DNA from: GCA-2861595 sp035536185
GTDB taxonomy: Bacteria; Actinomycetota; Acidimicrobiia; Acidimicrobiales; GCA-2861595
Length of the DNA: 60,227 nt
Direction of reading: 5' to 3'
NCBI GenBank assembly: GCA_035536185.1
Contig: DATLOM010000068.1
Coordinates: forward strand, 1 to 60,227
In this document: one piece after another, positions 1-9,485 of the stretch
Position numbering within the stretch: position 1 is the stretch's first letter
Layout of the letters: each line of letters starts with the position of its first letter
Notes under the pieces: model-generated
The model's database searches: none
Seen by the model: the letters and a program-made list of their open reading frames with translations, nothing else
What the model was told of the DNA's origin: nothing
Made by a program: the position numbers and the translations under genes

Positions 1-2
1 AC

Positions 3-854
3 GTCGAGCCGGCCGTGCTGCGGGTGCTGCAGGCGCGACCGGAGGTCGAGCTGTGGCTCGGCGGCCTCGTGGCCCCGACCGCCGCCCTCGACCCGGTGGC
101 CGACCGGCTCCGGCGGCTCCCGTTCGTGGAGTGGACGGCGCTGCCCGAGCTGCTCCGCGACGTCGACGTCAACCTCGCCCCGCTCGCCCCCGGCAGCCGG
201 TTCAACGAGGCCAAGAGCGCCATCAAGTGGCTGGAGGCGGCGCTGACGGCCACGCCCACCATCGCCTCGCCGACAGAGGCCTTTGGTGAAGCGATCGAGA
301 CGGGCCGGAACGGGTTCCTCGCGGGCACCGCGGACGAATGGGCGGCGGCGTTGCGGTCCCTTTGCTTCGACCCCGCCCAGCGGGCCCGCCTGGGCCATAG
401 GGCCCGCCGGGACGCTCTGCTCAGCTGGTCACCCCACCTCCAGGGGCGGCGCTACCTGGAGATCCTCGAAGAGGAATGGCCCGAACGGGCGGTCCCACCG
501 CCTACGGGGAGCGGGTGGGAGCCGGTGTCCCACGACGAACCGTTCGCTCCAGTCACTCTGGAGGCCTACGGCGAGGAGCGGGCAGACCATCTGGTGGAGG
601 CCGAACCACCTGCTGCCGTAGAGGCCCCGGCGTCGACTGATCCCGCCGGCGCAGCCAGGCGCCGGTTCCGCCGGGCCAGGACCCTGGCCGGCCAAGGCGC
701 CCGGAGCATCGAGCAGGATGGCATCAGGGTCACCGGGGTGCGGGCGCTCCAGTTCGCCCGCCGGTGCTGGCCTCGGGCCGAGACCCGCCTGCGGAGGGCC
801 GCGTCAGCCGCTCGGGCGCGGATCGACGCTGCCCGCCGGCACAACCACCCCTGA
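3..854 (+). CDS. Glycosyltransferase, GT4-like C-terminal part (5' end outside window)
   Basis: The frame is open from base 3, so the gene starts before the window; 283 residues are visible. The segment resembles the C-terminal nucleotide-sugar-binding half of a GT-B glycosyltransferase: a beta strand LWLGGL, then VEWTALPELLRDVDVNLAPL, and a donor-binding helix around SAIKWLEAALTATPTIAS, where family members have the E-A-x-A/T-G-x-P pattern. The last 130 residues are Pro/Arg/Ala-rich and probably a poorly ordered tail. It is followed by an ABC exporter pair, so it likely contributes to the exported surface glycan. Donor and acceptor cannot be read from the sequence. Confidence 0.75.
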   Translation, partial: VEPAVLRVLQARPEVELWLGGLVAPTAALDPVADRLRRLPFVEWTALPELLRDVDVNLAPLAPGSRFNEAKSAIKWLEAALTATPTIASPTEAFGEAIETGRNGFLAGTADEWAAALRSLCFDPAQRARLGHRARRDALLSWSPHLQGRRYLEILEEEWPERAVPPPTGSGWEPVSHDEPFAPVTLEAYGEERADHLVEAEPPAAVEAPASTDPAGAARRRFRRARTLAGQGARSIEQDGIRVTGVRALQFARRCWPRAETRLRRAASAARARIDAARRHNHP

Positions 855-897
855 ACGGGCGCCCACTACGTTGGGGTGGAATGACAGGGCTGCACCC

Positions 898-1722
898 GTG
901 ACCACGCTGGCCGAGTACAGGTCTTCGCGAGAGCTGCTCAACAACCTGACTCTGCGCGAGTTGCGGTCCAAGTACAAGCGCTCGGTGCTGGGCTGGACGT
1001 GGTCGCTCCTGAACCCGCTGGCCACCATGTTGATCTTCACCCTGGTGTTCCGGTTCTTCTTGCGGATCGAGGCGCCGGTATCGAAATCCACCGACCTGCA
1101 CAGCTTCTCGCTCTACCTCTTGTGCGGCCTCCTGCCGTGGAACTTCTTCGTCAACGGCGTCACTGCGTCGATGGGATCGCTGGTCGGCAACGCCAACCTC
1201 ATCAAGAAGACCTACTTCCCACGCGAGCTGCTCGTCATCGCACAGGTCAACTCCTGGATCGTCTCGCTGCTGATCGAGATGGCGCTGCTCGCCGTTGGCC
1301 TGATCGTGTTCGGCAACATGGTGCTTCCCTGGCTGCCGGTGGCCATCCTGCTCATGGCTCTCCTGGCCATGTTCGTCACCGGACTGGCCCTCGCGTTCAG
1401 CGTGCTCAACGTCTACTTCCGCGACATCCAGCACTTCGTGGGCATCCTGTTCCAGGTCTGGTTCTACCTCACGCCCATCGTCTACCCCCTGCCAAGGGTC
1501 CCTGAGCGGGCCGACATCTTCGGCAACGACCTACCGGTGCGAGCCTTGTTCCACGTGAACCCCATGGTGGACTTCGTGGAAGCCTTCCGTGCCATTCTCT
1601 ACGACCTCCAGGCTCCCTCGTTGGGGATCCTCGCGTACCTCCTCGTCGTCTCAGTTGTCTCTCTTGTCGGCGGGATGTGGCTGTTCGGGCGTCTCGAGGG
1701 CAAGCTGGCCGAGGAGCTGTGA
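898..1722 (+). CDS. ABC-2 type polysaccharide exporter, permease subunit (Wzm/TagG-like)
   Basis: A 274-residue integral membrane protein with about six hydrophobic segments. It opens with the amphipathic signature LRSKYKRSVLGWTWSLLNPL, characteristic of ABC-2 polysaccharide/teichoic-acid exporter permeases. Its expected role is to move a lipid-linked glycan across the membrane, powered by the ATPase encoded next. I chose GTG at 898 because the frame upstream overlaps the preceding glycosyltransferase; TTG at 871 is possible. The stop overlaps the ATPase start (GTGA), so the two subunits are translationally coupled. Confidence 0.9.
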   Translation: MTTLAEYRSSRELLNNLTLRELRSKYKRSVLGWTWSLLNPLATMLIFTLVFRFFLRIEAPVSKSTDLHSFSLYLLCGLLPWNFFVNGVTASMGSLVGNANLIKKTYFPRELLVIAQVNSWIVSLLIEMALLAVGLIVFGNMVLPWLPVAILLMALLAMFVTGLALAFSVLNVYFRDIQHFVGILFQVWFYLTPIVYPLPRVPERADIFGNDLPVRALFHVNPMVDFVEAFRAILYDLQAPSLGILAYLLVVSVVSLVGGMWLFGRLEGKLAEEL

Positions 1723-2930
1723 TCGAACCAGCCGTCCTCGTCGACGGCGTCTCCAAGCGCTTCCGCCTCTACCACGAGCGCAACCAGTCCCTGAAAGCCG
1801 CCCTGATGCGCCGACGGCGCGCCATCGTCGAGGAGTTCTGGGCGGTGCGGGACGTGTCGCTGGAAGTTCCGCCGGGCTCGACTTTCGGTCTCATCGGTGA
1901 GAACGGGTCAGGCAAGAGCACGCTCATGAAGTGCATGGCCAAGATCCTGCGGCCCGACGTGGGCAGCATCACCGTCGACGGGAAGGTCTCTGCGCTTCTG
2001 GAGCTCGGTGCGGGCTTCCACCCTGAGCTGTCCGGGCGGGAGAACGTGTTCCTCAACGCCTCCATTCTCGGCTTGCGCCAGAAGGAGGTGGTCGAGAAGT
2101 TCGACGAGATCGTCGACTTCGCCGGGGTGGAGCAGTTCATCGACCAGCCCGTGAAGAACTACTCCTCCGGCATGTACGTCCGTCTCGGGTTCTCGGTGGC
2201 CATCAACGTCGATCCGGATGTGCTCCTGGTGGACGAGGTGCTCGCCGTGGGGGACGAGGCCTTCCAGCGCAAGTGCAACGAGAAGTTCGCCGACCTGCGC
2301 GAGGCGGGCAAGACCATCGTGCTCGTGTCCCACAGCATGGTGGCGGTCCACAACCTGTGCGACCAGGTGGCGTGGCTCGAGCACGGAAAGGTCAAGATGC
2401 TCGGCCCGGCGCGGGCCGTGGTGGACGAGTACACGGGGGCGCTGCAGGCGGACCGGGAGGTGAACGAGGAGACCGGCACCACCAGGTGGGGTTCAGGCGA
2501 GGGAAGAGTCGAGCGGGTCGAGGTGCTCAACGCCTCGGGTACGCCCGTTCCGGTTGTGCGCACCGGCGAACCCGTGACGGTTCGGGTCCATTACAAGTTC
2601 ACCGAGCGCATCGAGCAACCGGTGTTCTTCGTCCCCGTCAACACCCTGGACGGTACCAACGTGGCCGGCCCCAACACCCGCGCCGGGGACTGCGTGCCCG
2701 ACAGCCTCGAAGGGGAGGGCCACATAGATTTCCACGTCGATCGGCTGTTGCTCCTGCCCGGCACCTACGACCTCTCCGCGTCCATAGTCGACTATTCCTG
2801 CCTCCATACCTACGACTTCCTGAAGCACGCCCTGCGCTTCGACGTGGAGGCGGGTGAACCGCGGGAGACCTACGGGTTCGTCTCGCTCGGCGGAACGTGG
2901 CAGGTGGGCGCGCCGGTGGCCCGCGCCTAG
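1719..2930 (+). CDS. ABC-type polysaccharide exporter, ATP-binding subunit with Wzt-like C-terminal domain
   Basis: 403 residues. The first ~240 form an ABC ATPase with Walker A GENGSGKST, signature YSSGMYVRLGF and Walker B VLLVDEVLAVGD. The remaining ~150 residues form a beta-rich domain (TVRVHYKFTERIEQPVFFV ... LLLPGTYDLSASIVD) matching the Wzt C-terminal domain, which in known O-antigen exporters recognises the end of the finished chain. GTG at 1719 overlaps the permease stop. Its TAG stop shares CTAG with the stop of the opposite-strand methyltransferase, so the two genes meet tail to tail with no intergenic space. Confidence 0.93.
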   Translation: MIEPAVLVDGVSKRFRLYHERNQSLKAALMRRRRAIVEEFWAVRDVSLEVPPGSTFGLIGENGSGKSTLMKCMAKILRPDVGSITVDGKVSALLELGAGFHPELSGRENVFLNASILGLRQKEVVEKFDEIVDFAGVEQFIDQPVKNYSSGMYVRLGFSVAINVDPDVLLVDEVLAVGDEAFQRKCNEKFADLREAGKTIVLVSHSMVAVHNLCDQVAWLEHGKVKMLGPARAVVDEYTGALQADREVNEETGTTRWGSGEGRVERVEVLNASGTPVPVVRTGEPVTVRVHYKFTERIEQPVFFVPVNTLDGTNVAGPNTRAGDCVPDSLEGEGHIDFHVDRLLLLPGTYDLSASIVDYSCLHTYDFLKHALRFDVEAGEPRETYGFVSLGGTWQVGAPVARA

Positions 2931-3793
2931 CCGGCCGCCACGCGGACCCAGAGGCTCCCCCCCCAGGGCGGCGGCGCGTCACCGAACTCGGCGGCGAGGG
3001 CGGAGCTGACAAAGTCAGGCATGTGACAGCTCGCAAAAGCAGCGGCGAACTCCACCTCGAACCGGGATGAGAACATCAGGAGCGCCTGCACTACATACTG
3101 CTCGTTCCAGCTGCGGCCCTCCTCGACCACCCACTGGTACGGGTAATCCGCCGGAAGAAAGATGTCGTGGAAATGTACGAGTACGCCTTCAGCCAGGAAT
3201 GGAAGCACACGGAACACCAGGTGGTTGACGTCACTGCCGGTCTTGGATACGTGAGAGGAGTCGATGAAGAGCATGTCGCCCGCCTCCAGACGAATAAACT
3301 CGTCCGTGGGGACCGTCTGGACCGTCTGCGCCAGCACCCGGTCTATCCCCGCCAGACCTGATCGGAGCGCATCGCTCGGCTCCGGTTCGATGCACGTGAC
3401 GGCGATGGACCTATCGAGAAACCGTCGGTTGACCTCGGCGATCAGCAGCGAGGAACTGCCGGAACCGACCTCGATGAATCTGCGGGGCCGGCGGGAACGA
3501 AGCAGACCGTAGAGCACGCGAGCATCCGTCCGCTCGAACGTACCGTTGAGGTCGGAGAACCGCTCAGGCCGGCCCGGCACGGGCTGCTCCGGGAAGTCGT
3601 ACTCCGCCATGAAGGGCCTCAGCTCCTCCAGGAATCTCTGTTGCCGTGACACGTCGAAATCGATTCCAGGCAGCTGCGGCTCCGGAGGCCAGACCTCCTC
3701 GAACCGGGACTCAACGTCAGCGGTGTCGACCACTGGGGAGTAGAAGTGCCCGTCCTCAAACGCCGGTCCCGCTGGAGTCGTCGGATTCACCAC
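2927..3793 (-). CDS. Class I SAM-dependent methyltransferase (Methyltransf_24-like)
   Basis: 288 residues. A Rossmann methyltransferase core is visible: motif I RFIEVGSGSSSLLIAEV, an acidic strand CIEPEPSD, and LEAGDMLFIDSSHVSKTGSD, followed by GVLVHFHDIFLPADYPYQW. The DSSH and HFHD histidine/aspartate positions are those seen in sugar or small-molecule methyltransferases that often bind a metal. The start is uncertain: adjacent GTG codons at 3793 and 3790 fit best, since longer versions read further into the upstream glycosyltransferase gene, which ends at 3756. Probably methylates a sugar of the surface glycan; the substrate is unknown. Confidence 0.8.
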   Translation of the reverse strand: MVNPTTPAGPAFEDGHFYSPVVDTADVESRFEEVWPPEPQLPGIDFDVSRQQRFLEELRPFMAEYDFPEQPVPGRPERFSDLNGTFERTDARVLYGLLRSRRPRRFIEVGSGSSSLLIAEVNRRFLDRSIAVTCIEPEPSDALRSGLAGIDRVLAQTVQTVPTDEFIRLEAGDMLFIDSSHVSKTGSDVNHLVFRVLPFLAEGVLVHFHDIFLPADYPYQWVVEEGRSWNEQYVVQALLMFSSRFEVEFAAAFASCHMPDFVSSALAAEFGDAPPPWGGSLWVRVAAG

Positions 3794-6641
3794 CCTCTGC
3801 TGCCGGAGCCGGACGGAGGACACCGGCGCCGGCAAGGATCGTCCGCACCTGCTCACGCACGGTTTCGGGGGAATATCGCTCGACGATGTGGGAACGTCCC
3901 CGCTCAGCGAGGCGCTTCCAGAGCTCCTCGTCGGTGTAGAGCCGAACGACGTTATCGGCAAAGGACAGAGGGTCGTTGGCGATCAGGACGTGCTCCTCAT
4001 GGGCCAGACCCATTCCCTCGGCGCCGATGGTGGAGGTGACGGTGGGCACTCCGTGACTCAGGCTCTCGCCGATCTTGCCCTTCATGCCGGCTCCGTAGCG
4101 AAGCGGCGCCACGAAAACCCGAGCCTGCTCGTAGAGAGGCTCCAACTCCGGGACCCAGCCCAGCACCTCCACGTCGCGGGTGGCCAGGGCCTCGATGTCC
4201 GGAGTGGGGTTGCTGCCGGCGATGGTGAGGGTCACGTCGGGCAAGGATCTACGGAGCAGCGGCATCACGTCTTCTACAAGATGGTGGGCGGCGTCACGAT
4301 TCGGATCGTGAAGGAAGCTCCCGACGAAGAGAATCCCACTGCGCAGATCGCGCTCCAATGAGACCGGCCAGTCCACATGAATGTTCGGGACGACGCACAC
4401 AGTGGCGTCGGGTACCTCGGCCAGCAGAGTGTCGCGTTCCTCGGGGGAAACGGTCAGTGTCAGATCAGCGGCACGCACCATGGCCAGTTCGATCTCCCGT
4501 GTCGCTTTCGACGCCTCGCAGGCACCCTCGTCCCCGAGGATCTCGCCGTAGCGTCGTTCCCGGACGTAGTGGAGGTCGACGGTGTCGTAGACGACGGTGG
4601 CCCAGGGCACGTGCGCCCTGATCGTGCCGATGAACTCACAGGCGATGTTGGGACGGGACAGGATGCACAGCGTCAGATCGCGTCCTATGCCCCTCAGATG
4701 CGGCCCGAGCTCTATGTCTCCGTAAAGCACCTCAACCCCCATCTGCTGAAGTTGGTCCGTGTAAGGCTGCATCCTCGCCCGGTTACCTGGAACCAAGCTG
4801 ACCACGAAGCCAAGCTCGATTAGAATGGAGATCAGCCCCAGCATTCGGACCGAACCCGAATCCTGGTCGTAAAGCGGAACCATGTGATCGACGATCACCG
4901 CCCGCGGGCCACGGCGCGCCTCGCGGGCCCTGAGGGGATGAGTTCCCACTGGCGGGTACTGAGCAGCCAGCTCCTTTTCCCACTTCTTCAGAAAGATCAG
5001 CCGGTTCCGGTTCTGGTACCTCTTGACCCCCGCCTCGAGATCCGTGCCATGGGAACCCCCCTCGTGATGCACCACACAAGCCTTGGGCTGATAGATCACC
5101 TTGTAGCCCAATGACCGGGCTGCGAAGGCCAGATCCGTATCTTCGTAGTAGGCAGGTGCGTACCGCTCATCGATCCCGCCGAGGCGTTCGAGAAGGTCGC
5201 GGCGGACCAGGATCGCCGCTCCTGAGCAGTAGTCGACCTCGCGTACGTAGTTGTATTCAGGCTTGTCAGGATCGTCGTCCCGGCCATAGTTCATGCCTGA
5301 GCCGTCGTTCCAGATGATCCCCCCGGCCTCCTGAAGAGTGCCGCCCGGATAGACGAGCTTGGCCCCTACCACTCCTACCGTCGGGTCGCCATCTGCTGTC
5401 TTCACCAGTGCCTCGAGCCAGCCGGGCGTGACTTCGGTGTCGTTGTTGAGAAGAAGGACGTATTCGCCTAAAGCTGCCGCTATGCCAGCGTTGCAGGCGA
5501 GGGTGAAACCGACGTTCGTCTTGGTGTGAACGACCTTCACATTCTTCACACGGTGAAGCATCGCCGCGGTGTCGTCGGGCGAGTCGTCATCTACCACGAT
5601 GACCTCATAAGGCACCGCACTGCCCGCAGCCACGATGGACGAGAGGCACATCGTGGTGAGACGGGATTTTCCATGAACCGGTATGACTATCGAGATCCGT
5701 GGCTCGTTAACCGCCGGCAGGCTGATACCGCCGACGGGGAAGGCAAGGCTCGATTCGCCCGCCTCTTCGAACGCAGCACTCTCGTTCGATATCCTGATCT
5801 GGAGGGTACGAAGGAGTCTTGAGGCCTTGGCGCCGAGGATCCCCTCGCCGGCGTGGACAGCCAGACCCACGGCGTCGACCTTGACACCAATCGTTGCGCA
5901 CGAACCGTAGAACACGACTGCCCCGAAGGGGTGCACACGTCCGTCCCGGGTCAGGATCAGGTATCCCGAACCGTCCGTAGGAGCGGCCATGCTTACCGTC
6001 GCTTGGCCCACACCGATGCCCGGCAACGAACCATGGAACGGAGCCTCACCAAAGGCGAAGATCCCGCCATCGGCGCCCACGAGCCAGTAGCCGGAGTTGT
6101 CAGGCATGGCTGCCATCCCCACGACACGGGCGGGTACACCGAGATCCACCAGGGAACCATGGGGCTCAGCTTCCCCGAAGGTGAAGACCGCACCGTCCCC
6201 ACTGACCAACCAGTACCCGGCCCCGTCCGGAAGCACCGACATCCCGACGATCTGGGCGCTCGTCCCATGGGAGGGGAGGGATCCGAAGAACCGTGCCTCA
6301 CCGAAGGCGAACACTCCCCCGTCGGCGCCCGCCAGCCAGTAACCGGAACCGTCGGGCATGGCGGCCATACCCACCACGCGAGCCTCGACCCCGAGCGCAG
6401 GCAGGGATCCGTGGAACGGCGCCTCCCCTGAGGCGAAAACGCCACCATCGGACCCCGTCAGCCAGTAACCGGGAACGCCATGTCCCATGGCGGTCACAGA
6501 CACGATGTCCGAGCCCGGTTGGCCCGCCACCCCGACAGGTTGGAGCGCCTCCCCGAACGAATGCACAGCGCCGTCAGCGGAAGCCAGCCAGTAGCCAGAG
6601 ATCCCAACACCCGTGCGGGCCAGAGGAGGACTCACAGCCAT
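3756..6641 (-). CDS. Six-repeat propeller-like domain fused to GT2 and GT4 glycosyltransferase domains
   Basis: 961 residues from ATG 6641; that start overlaps the upstream methyltransferase stop by 10 bases, and an in-frame ATG at 6734 is less likely. Residues ~16-267 are six consecutive 42-residue repeats of the form GYWL-x3-DGG-V/I-F-x-FGEA-x-F-x-GSL. Residues ~315-560 are a GT2 fold: ISIVIPVHGK, EVIVVDDDSPDDT, LLLNNDTEVTPGW, and YYEDTDLAFAARSLGY with the ED motif. Residues ~570-950 form a GT4-like unit with ILFVGSFLHDPNRDAAH and GAGMKGKIGESLSHGVPT. No signal peptide or membrane segment is visible, so the repeats are probably cytoplasmic here, unlike the secreted proteins that usually carry them. 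The pair of catalytic domains could add two sugars in sequence; that is inference. Confidence 0.85.
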   Translation of the reverse strand: MAVSPPLARTGVGISGYWLASADGAVHSFGEALQPVGVAGQPGSDIVSVTAMGHGVPGYWLTGSDGGVFASGEAPFHGSLPALGVEARVVGMAAMPDGSGYWLAGADGGVFAFGEARFFGSLPSHGTSAQIVGMSVLPDGAGYWLVSGDGAVFTFGEAEPHGSLVDLGVPARVVGMAAMPDNSGYWLVGADGGIFAFGEAPFHGSLPGIGVGQATVSMAAPTDGSGYLILTRDGRVHPFGAVVFYGSCATIGVKVDAVGLAVHAGEGILGAKASRLLRTLQIRISNESAAFEEAGESSLAFPVGGISLPAVNEPRISIVIPVHGKSRLTTMCLSSIVAAGSAVPYEVIVVDDDSPDDTAAMLHRVKNVKVVHTKTNVGFTLACNAGIAAALGEYVLLLNNDTEVTPGWLEALVKTADGDPTVGVVGAKLVYPGGTLQEAGGIIWNDGSGMNYGRDDDPDKPEYNYVREVDYCSGAAILVRRDLLERLGGIDERYAPAYYEDTDLAFAARSLGYKVIYQPKACVVHHEGGSHGTDLEAGVKRYQNRNRLIFLKKWEKELAAQYPPVGTHPLRAREARRGPRAVIVDHMVPLYDQDSGSVRMLGLISILIELGFVVSLVPGNRARMQPYTDQLQQMGVEVLYGDIELGPHLRGIGRDLTLCILSRPNIACEFIGTIRAHVPWATVVYDTVDLHYVRERRYGEILGDEGACEASKATREIELAMVRAADLTLTVSPEERDTLLAEVPDATVCVVPNIHVDWPVSLERDLRSGILFVGSFLHDPNRDAAHHLVEDVMPLLRRSLPDVTLTIAGSNPTPDIEALATRDVEVLGWVPELEPLYEQARVFVAPLRYGAGMKGKIGESLSHGVPTVTSTIGAEGMGLAHEEHVLIANDPLSFADNVVRLYTDEELWKRLAERGRSHIVERYSPETVREQVRTILAGAGVLRPAPAAEGGESDDSSGTGV

Positions 6642-7969
6642 CGGGCGAGGCGCCGCAGGCGACGGACAGCGGGCTGTACAAGACGAGGAGGAAGGGGCAA
6701 CCGACGTGACAATGAAAGCGCCCACCGGCGACATGCGGGCGTAAGCCCATTCGCCTCGGCCTCTCCGGGAGCGGAGGGGGAAGGTGCCGCGGGTGACGCC
6801 TGAATCGTTTCGAGAGCACGTTGTTGGGCTCGGAGGTCGACGAGAAGTCGAAGGTTGAGCTCCGTCGCCGCTTCAAGATCGCGGGACAGACGTGAGGCGA
6901 GCTCCTGTTGATCGAGGAGGGCGGCCCCGAGCGCGTTTGCTTCGGGGGATCCACCGGGCTCGTGCAGCGCGTGGCCGCTCGACTGCTCATCCAGCTCCCT
7001 GATACGCCAACGCAGTTGCGTCGCCTGCTCCTCGTAGGCCGCCAACTGTGCCCTGGCCCGCTCGAGCTGGCCATCCTGATCGCGGACATGGGCGGTGAGC
7101 TCCTCGAGGACACCCGGACTCGATGCCCGCCGATACACCTCGAGAAGCTGTTCCTCCGGGTCCACGAACACGTTGCCTGCTGGGAGGTTTCCCGTGACTC
7201 TCGGCACGCCAGCGAGGCGGCACGCGGCAAGGACATACATCGGCTCAACCATGGCCGCCGGCTCGCCGCGGTTCCCGGCGAAGCCGGGAGCAAGTGATAT
7301 TCCGGCTCCCCCTTGATCGGCGGAAACCACCGGCGCGTCACCGTCTAGGCGCCAGGTGAGCGACCCCGCCACTACCCGCTGCCCGAGCAGGTCTCGTTCG
7401 GGGAAGTAGTCGCCCAGCAGCAGCTCCAGGTCCGGCAGGTAGAACTCGTGGACGTGGAACTCGTTGTTGTAATCGCGCTCGTCGGCGTACACCGCCTTGT
7501 TCGGTGTTGAGACCAGCAACAGCCCCCCCGGCCGGAGGACCCGTACCACCTCTTCGACGACGGCCCGCGGGTTTTCGACGTGCTCTATCGCCTCGAAACA
7601 GGTGACTGCGTCCACGCAATTGTCGGCCAAGGGCAGTGCCTGAATGTCTCCGAGTGCGAACTCGAGGTTCTTCTGACCGGCATATCGGGCACGAGCGTGC
7701 TGCACTGACGCCTCGTCGATATCTATACCTGTAACCGACTCCGCGACCTCAGCGACCCATGCGGCGCCGTACCCTTCGCCGCTGGCCAAGTCCACCACTG
7801 TTGCCCGATCCAGAAGGCTCCTGGCGATGACATAGCGGTGAGCATGCTCATAGTAGATCTCCGGCCCGCCCTGGCTCGGAATGAACCGCTCCCCCGTCCA
7901 AGGCAGTGGCGGGACCGCGGAAGCTGGCGCTGGATCGCCCACATCATATCCTTTGACGGGGGCCATCAC
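6632..7969 (-). CDS. SAM-dependent methyltransferase with C-terminal coiled coil
   Basis: 445 residues; GTG 7969 and ATG 7966 are adjacent possible starts. The N-terminal half is a class I methyltransferase: TVVDLASGEGYGAAWVAEV, TGIDIDEASVQHA, ALGDIQALPLADNCVDAV, CFEAIEHVENP and VLRPGGLLLVSTPN. Residues ~280-390 are Glu/Gln/Arg/Leu-rich with heptad spacing (RARAQLAAYEEQATQLRWRI), a probable coiled coil, and the end is very basic. This layout is common in surface-glycan clusters, where such proteins modify or cap chains. It is divergent from the flippase at 8111 and overlaps the start of the repeat/glycosyltransferase fusion. Confidence 0.85.
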   Translation of the reverse strand: MMAPVKGYDVGDPAPASAVPPLPWTGERFIPSQGGPEIYYEHAHRYVIARSLLDRATVVDLASGEGYGAAWVAEVAESVTGIDIDEASVQHARARYAGQKNLEFALGDIQALPLADNCVDAVTCFEAIEHVENPRAVVEEVVRVLRPGGLLLVSTPNKAVYADERDYNNEFHVHEFYLPDLELLLGDYFPERDLLGQRVVAGSLTWRLDGDAPVVSADQGGAGISLAPGFAGNRGEPAAMVEPMYVLAACRLAGVPRVTGNLPAGNVFVDPEEQLLEVYRRASSPGVLEELTAHVRDQDGQLERARAQLAAYEEQATQLRWRIRELDEQSSGHALHEPGGSPEANALGAALLDQQELASRLSRDLEAATELNLRLLVDLRAQQRALETIQASPAAPSPSAPGEAEANGLTPACRRWALSLSRRLPLPPRLVQPAVRRLRRLARWL

Positions 7970-8110
7970 GAGCCATCCAACACGCCGGTGTGGCTGTCGA
8001 CGGCCCCATGTTGGGCTGATCCAAGGCGCGACAAGGGACTGACGCTAGCTGCTGGGTGGCGAACGGACCAGTTCATCGAGCGAGTGGCGACCGTGGGAGG
8101 ACGGTCCGGT

Positions 8111-9463
8111 GTGGCTACATTGACTCCTCTGGACGAGAGCCGGCCCGTGGGTGCCCCTGACCCCATTCATCGTCTTCCGAACACCAATCTGCTACCCACG
8201 GGAACACTTGCCATCGGTGCAGGACTGTGCGTGCTCGGTGTCACTGTCTACGCCTTCCTGACGCTCTCCGCACGTGCCCTTGGGCCAGAGCGGTATGGCA
8301 CACTTTCTGCCTTCTGGGCCTTGGTCTTCCTTGCTGGGCCCGGCGCCTTCTTCCCGGTCGAGCAGGAGGTGGGCAGGGCGGTGGCGAGCCGGGTTTCTTC
8401 GGGGCAAGGCCTGGGCCCGCTGCTCCGCCGAGCGGCAATCGGCATCACGGGACTCACCACGATTCTCGCCTTGCTGGCGGCTGCACTGAGTCAGCCGCTG
8501 CTCGATCACGTCTTCGACGACCAGGCGCTGGTGCTGATCGGGTTCGGTGCCTCGCTCTTTGGCTACGCCACCCTCCACCTGGCCCGGGGTGCGCTATCCG
8601 GAGCTGGACGGTTCCGTGCGTACGCGTGCCTCCTTGCCGCCGAAGGCATTCTCCGCCTTGCTGCTGCGGCCATTCTCCTGGCTGTGGGCGTGGAGACCGC
8701 AGGGCCGCTGGCGATGGTCGTGGGTCTGACGCCCCTCGCCGCGGTGGCGTTCACCATGCACCGCCAGCGCGGCCTGATGACGAACGGCCCGCCTGCCCCG
8801 TGGGGAGAGCTGTGCAGAGCCATTGGCTTCCTGCTGCTGGCCTCTCTGCTCACCCAGGTGCTCATCCACGCAGGCCCGCTGGCTGTGAAGCTCCTCGAGG
8901 GGGAGCACTCGCGGGAGCTGACGGCGAGGTTCTTCGCGGGTGTGCTCCTCGCCCGAATACCGCTGTTCCTGTTTCTCGCGGTACAGGCGGCGCTCTTGCC
9001 CAGGCTTGCCAGCTACGCGGAACAGCACGATCGTCGGGGCTTCTGCCGAGCTCTGAGCCGCCTTCTCGCCGTAGTCGCGATACTCGGCTCGGCCTCCGTC
9101 ATCGCTGCCTTTTTTCTCGGACAGCAGGCGGTAGAGACACTTTTTGGTGCTGCCTTCGTGCTCGACGATCGGGGCTTGGCCCTGCTCGCCGCCTCCACCG
9201 CGGTGATCATGCTCGCGCAGTCCCTGGGTCAAGCGGTCGTGGCGCTCCAAGGCCAGGCTGCATCCGCCGTCTCCTGGCTGGTGGGCGTGATCGTGTTCGG
9301 AGCAGCTCTCGCCATTGGCGAGGACGTGCTTCTCAGAGTCGAATTGGGGCTGCTGACAGGTTCCGCGGCAGCAGCGGCCGGCATGGCTCTTGCTCTGGGT
9401 ACTCGACTGGAGCGGGTGCTGCCCGAGAAGAGGCATGGTGCGGACGTCGCGGTCGAGTCCTGA
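8111..9463 (+). CDS. Polysaccharide/oligosaccharide flippase (Wzx-like, MATE/MOP superfamily)
   Basis: 450 residues with about 12-14 hydrophobic helices. The N-terminal pattern FLTLSARALGPERYGTLSAF ... FFPVEQEVGRAVASRV is the standard opening of MOP-family polysaccharide flippases. It should translocate an undecaprenyl-linked oligosaccharide across the membrane. I chose GTG 8111 because a strong Shine-Dalgarno (GGGAGG, 8095-8100) sits 10 bases upstream; longer readings enter the opposite-strand methyltransferase. The locus therefore has both an ABC exporter and a flippase, two routes that normally serve different glycans. Confidence 0.88.
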   Translation: MATLTPLDESRPVGAPDPIHRLPNTNLLPTGTLAIGAGLCVLGVTVYAFLTLSARALGPERYGTLSAFWALVFLAGPGAFFPVEQEVGRAVASRVSSGQGLGPLLRRAAIGITGLTTILALLAAALSQPLLDHVFDDQALVLIGFGASLFGYATLHLARGALSGAGRFRAYACLLAAEGILRLAAAAILLAVGVETAGPLAMVVGLTPLAAVAFTMHRQRGLMTNGPPAPWGELCRAIGFLLLASLLTQVLIHAGPLAVKLLEGEHSRELTARFFAGVLLARIPLFLFLAVQAALLPRLASYAEQHDRRGFCRALSRLLAVVAILGSASVIAAFFLGQQAVETLFGAAFVLDDRGLALLAASTAVIMLAQSLGQAVVALQGQAASAVSWLVGVIVFGAALAIGEDVLLRVELGLLTGSAAAAAGMALALGTRLERVLPEKRHGADVAVES

Positions 9464-9485
9464 CGTCCTCGACCCTCGAAGCCGT

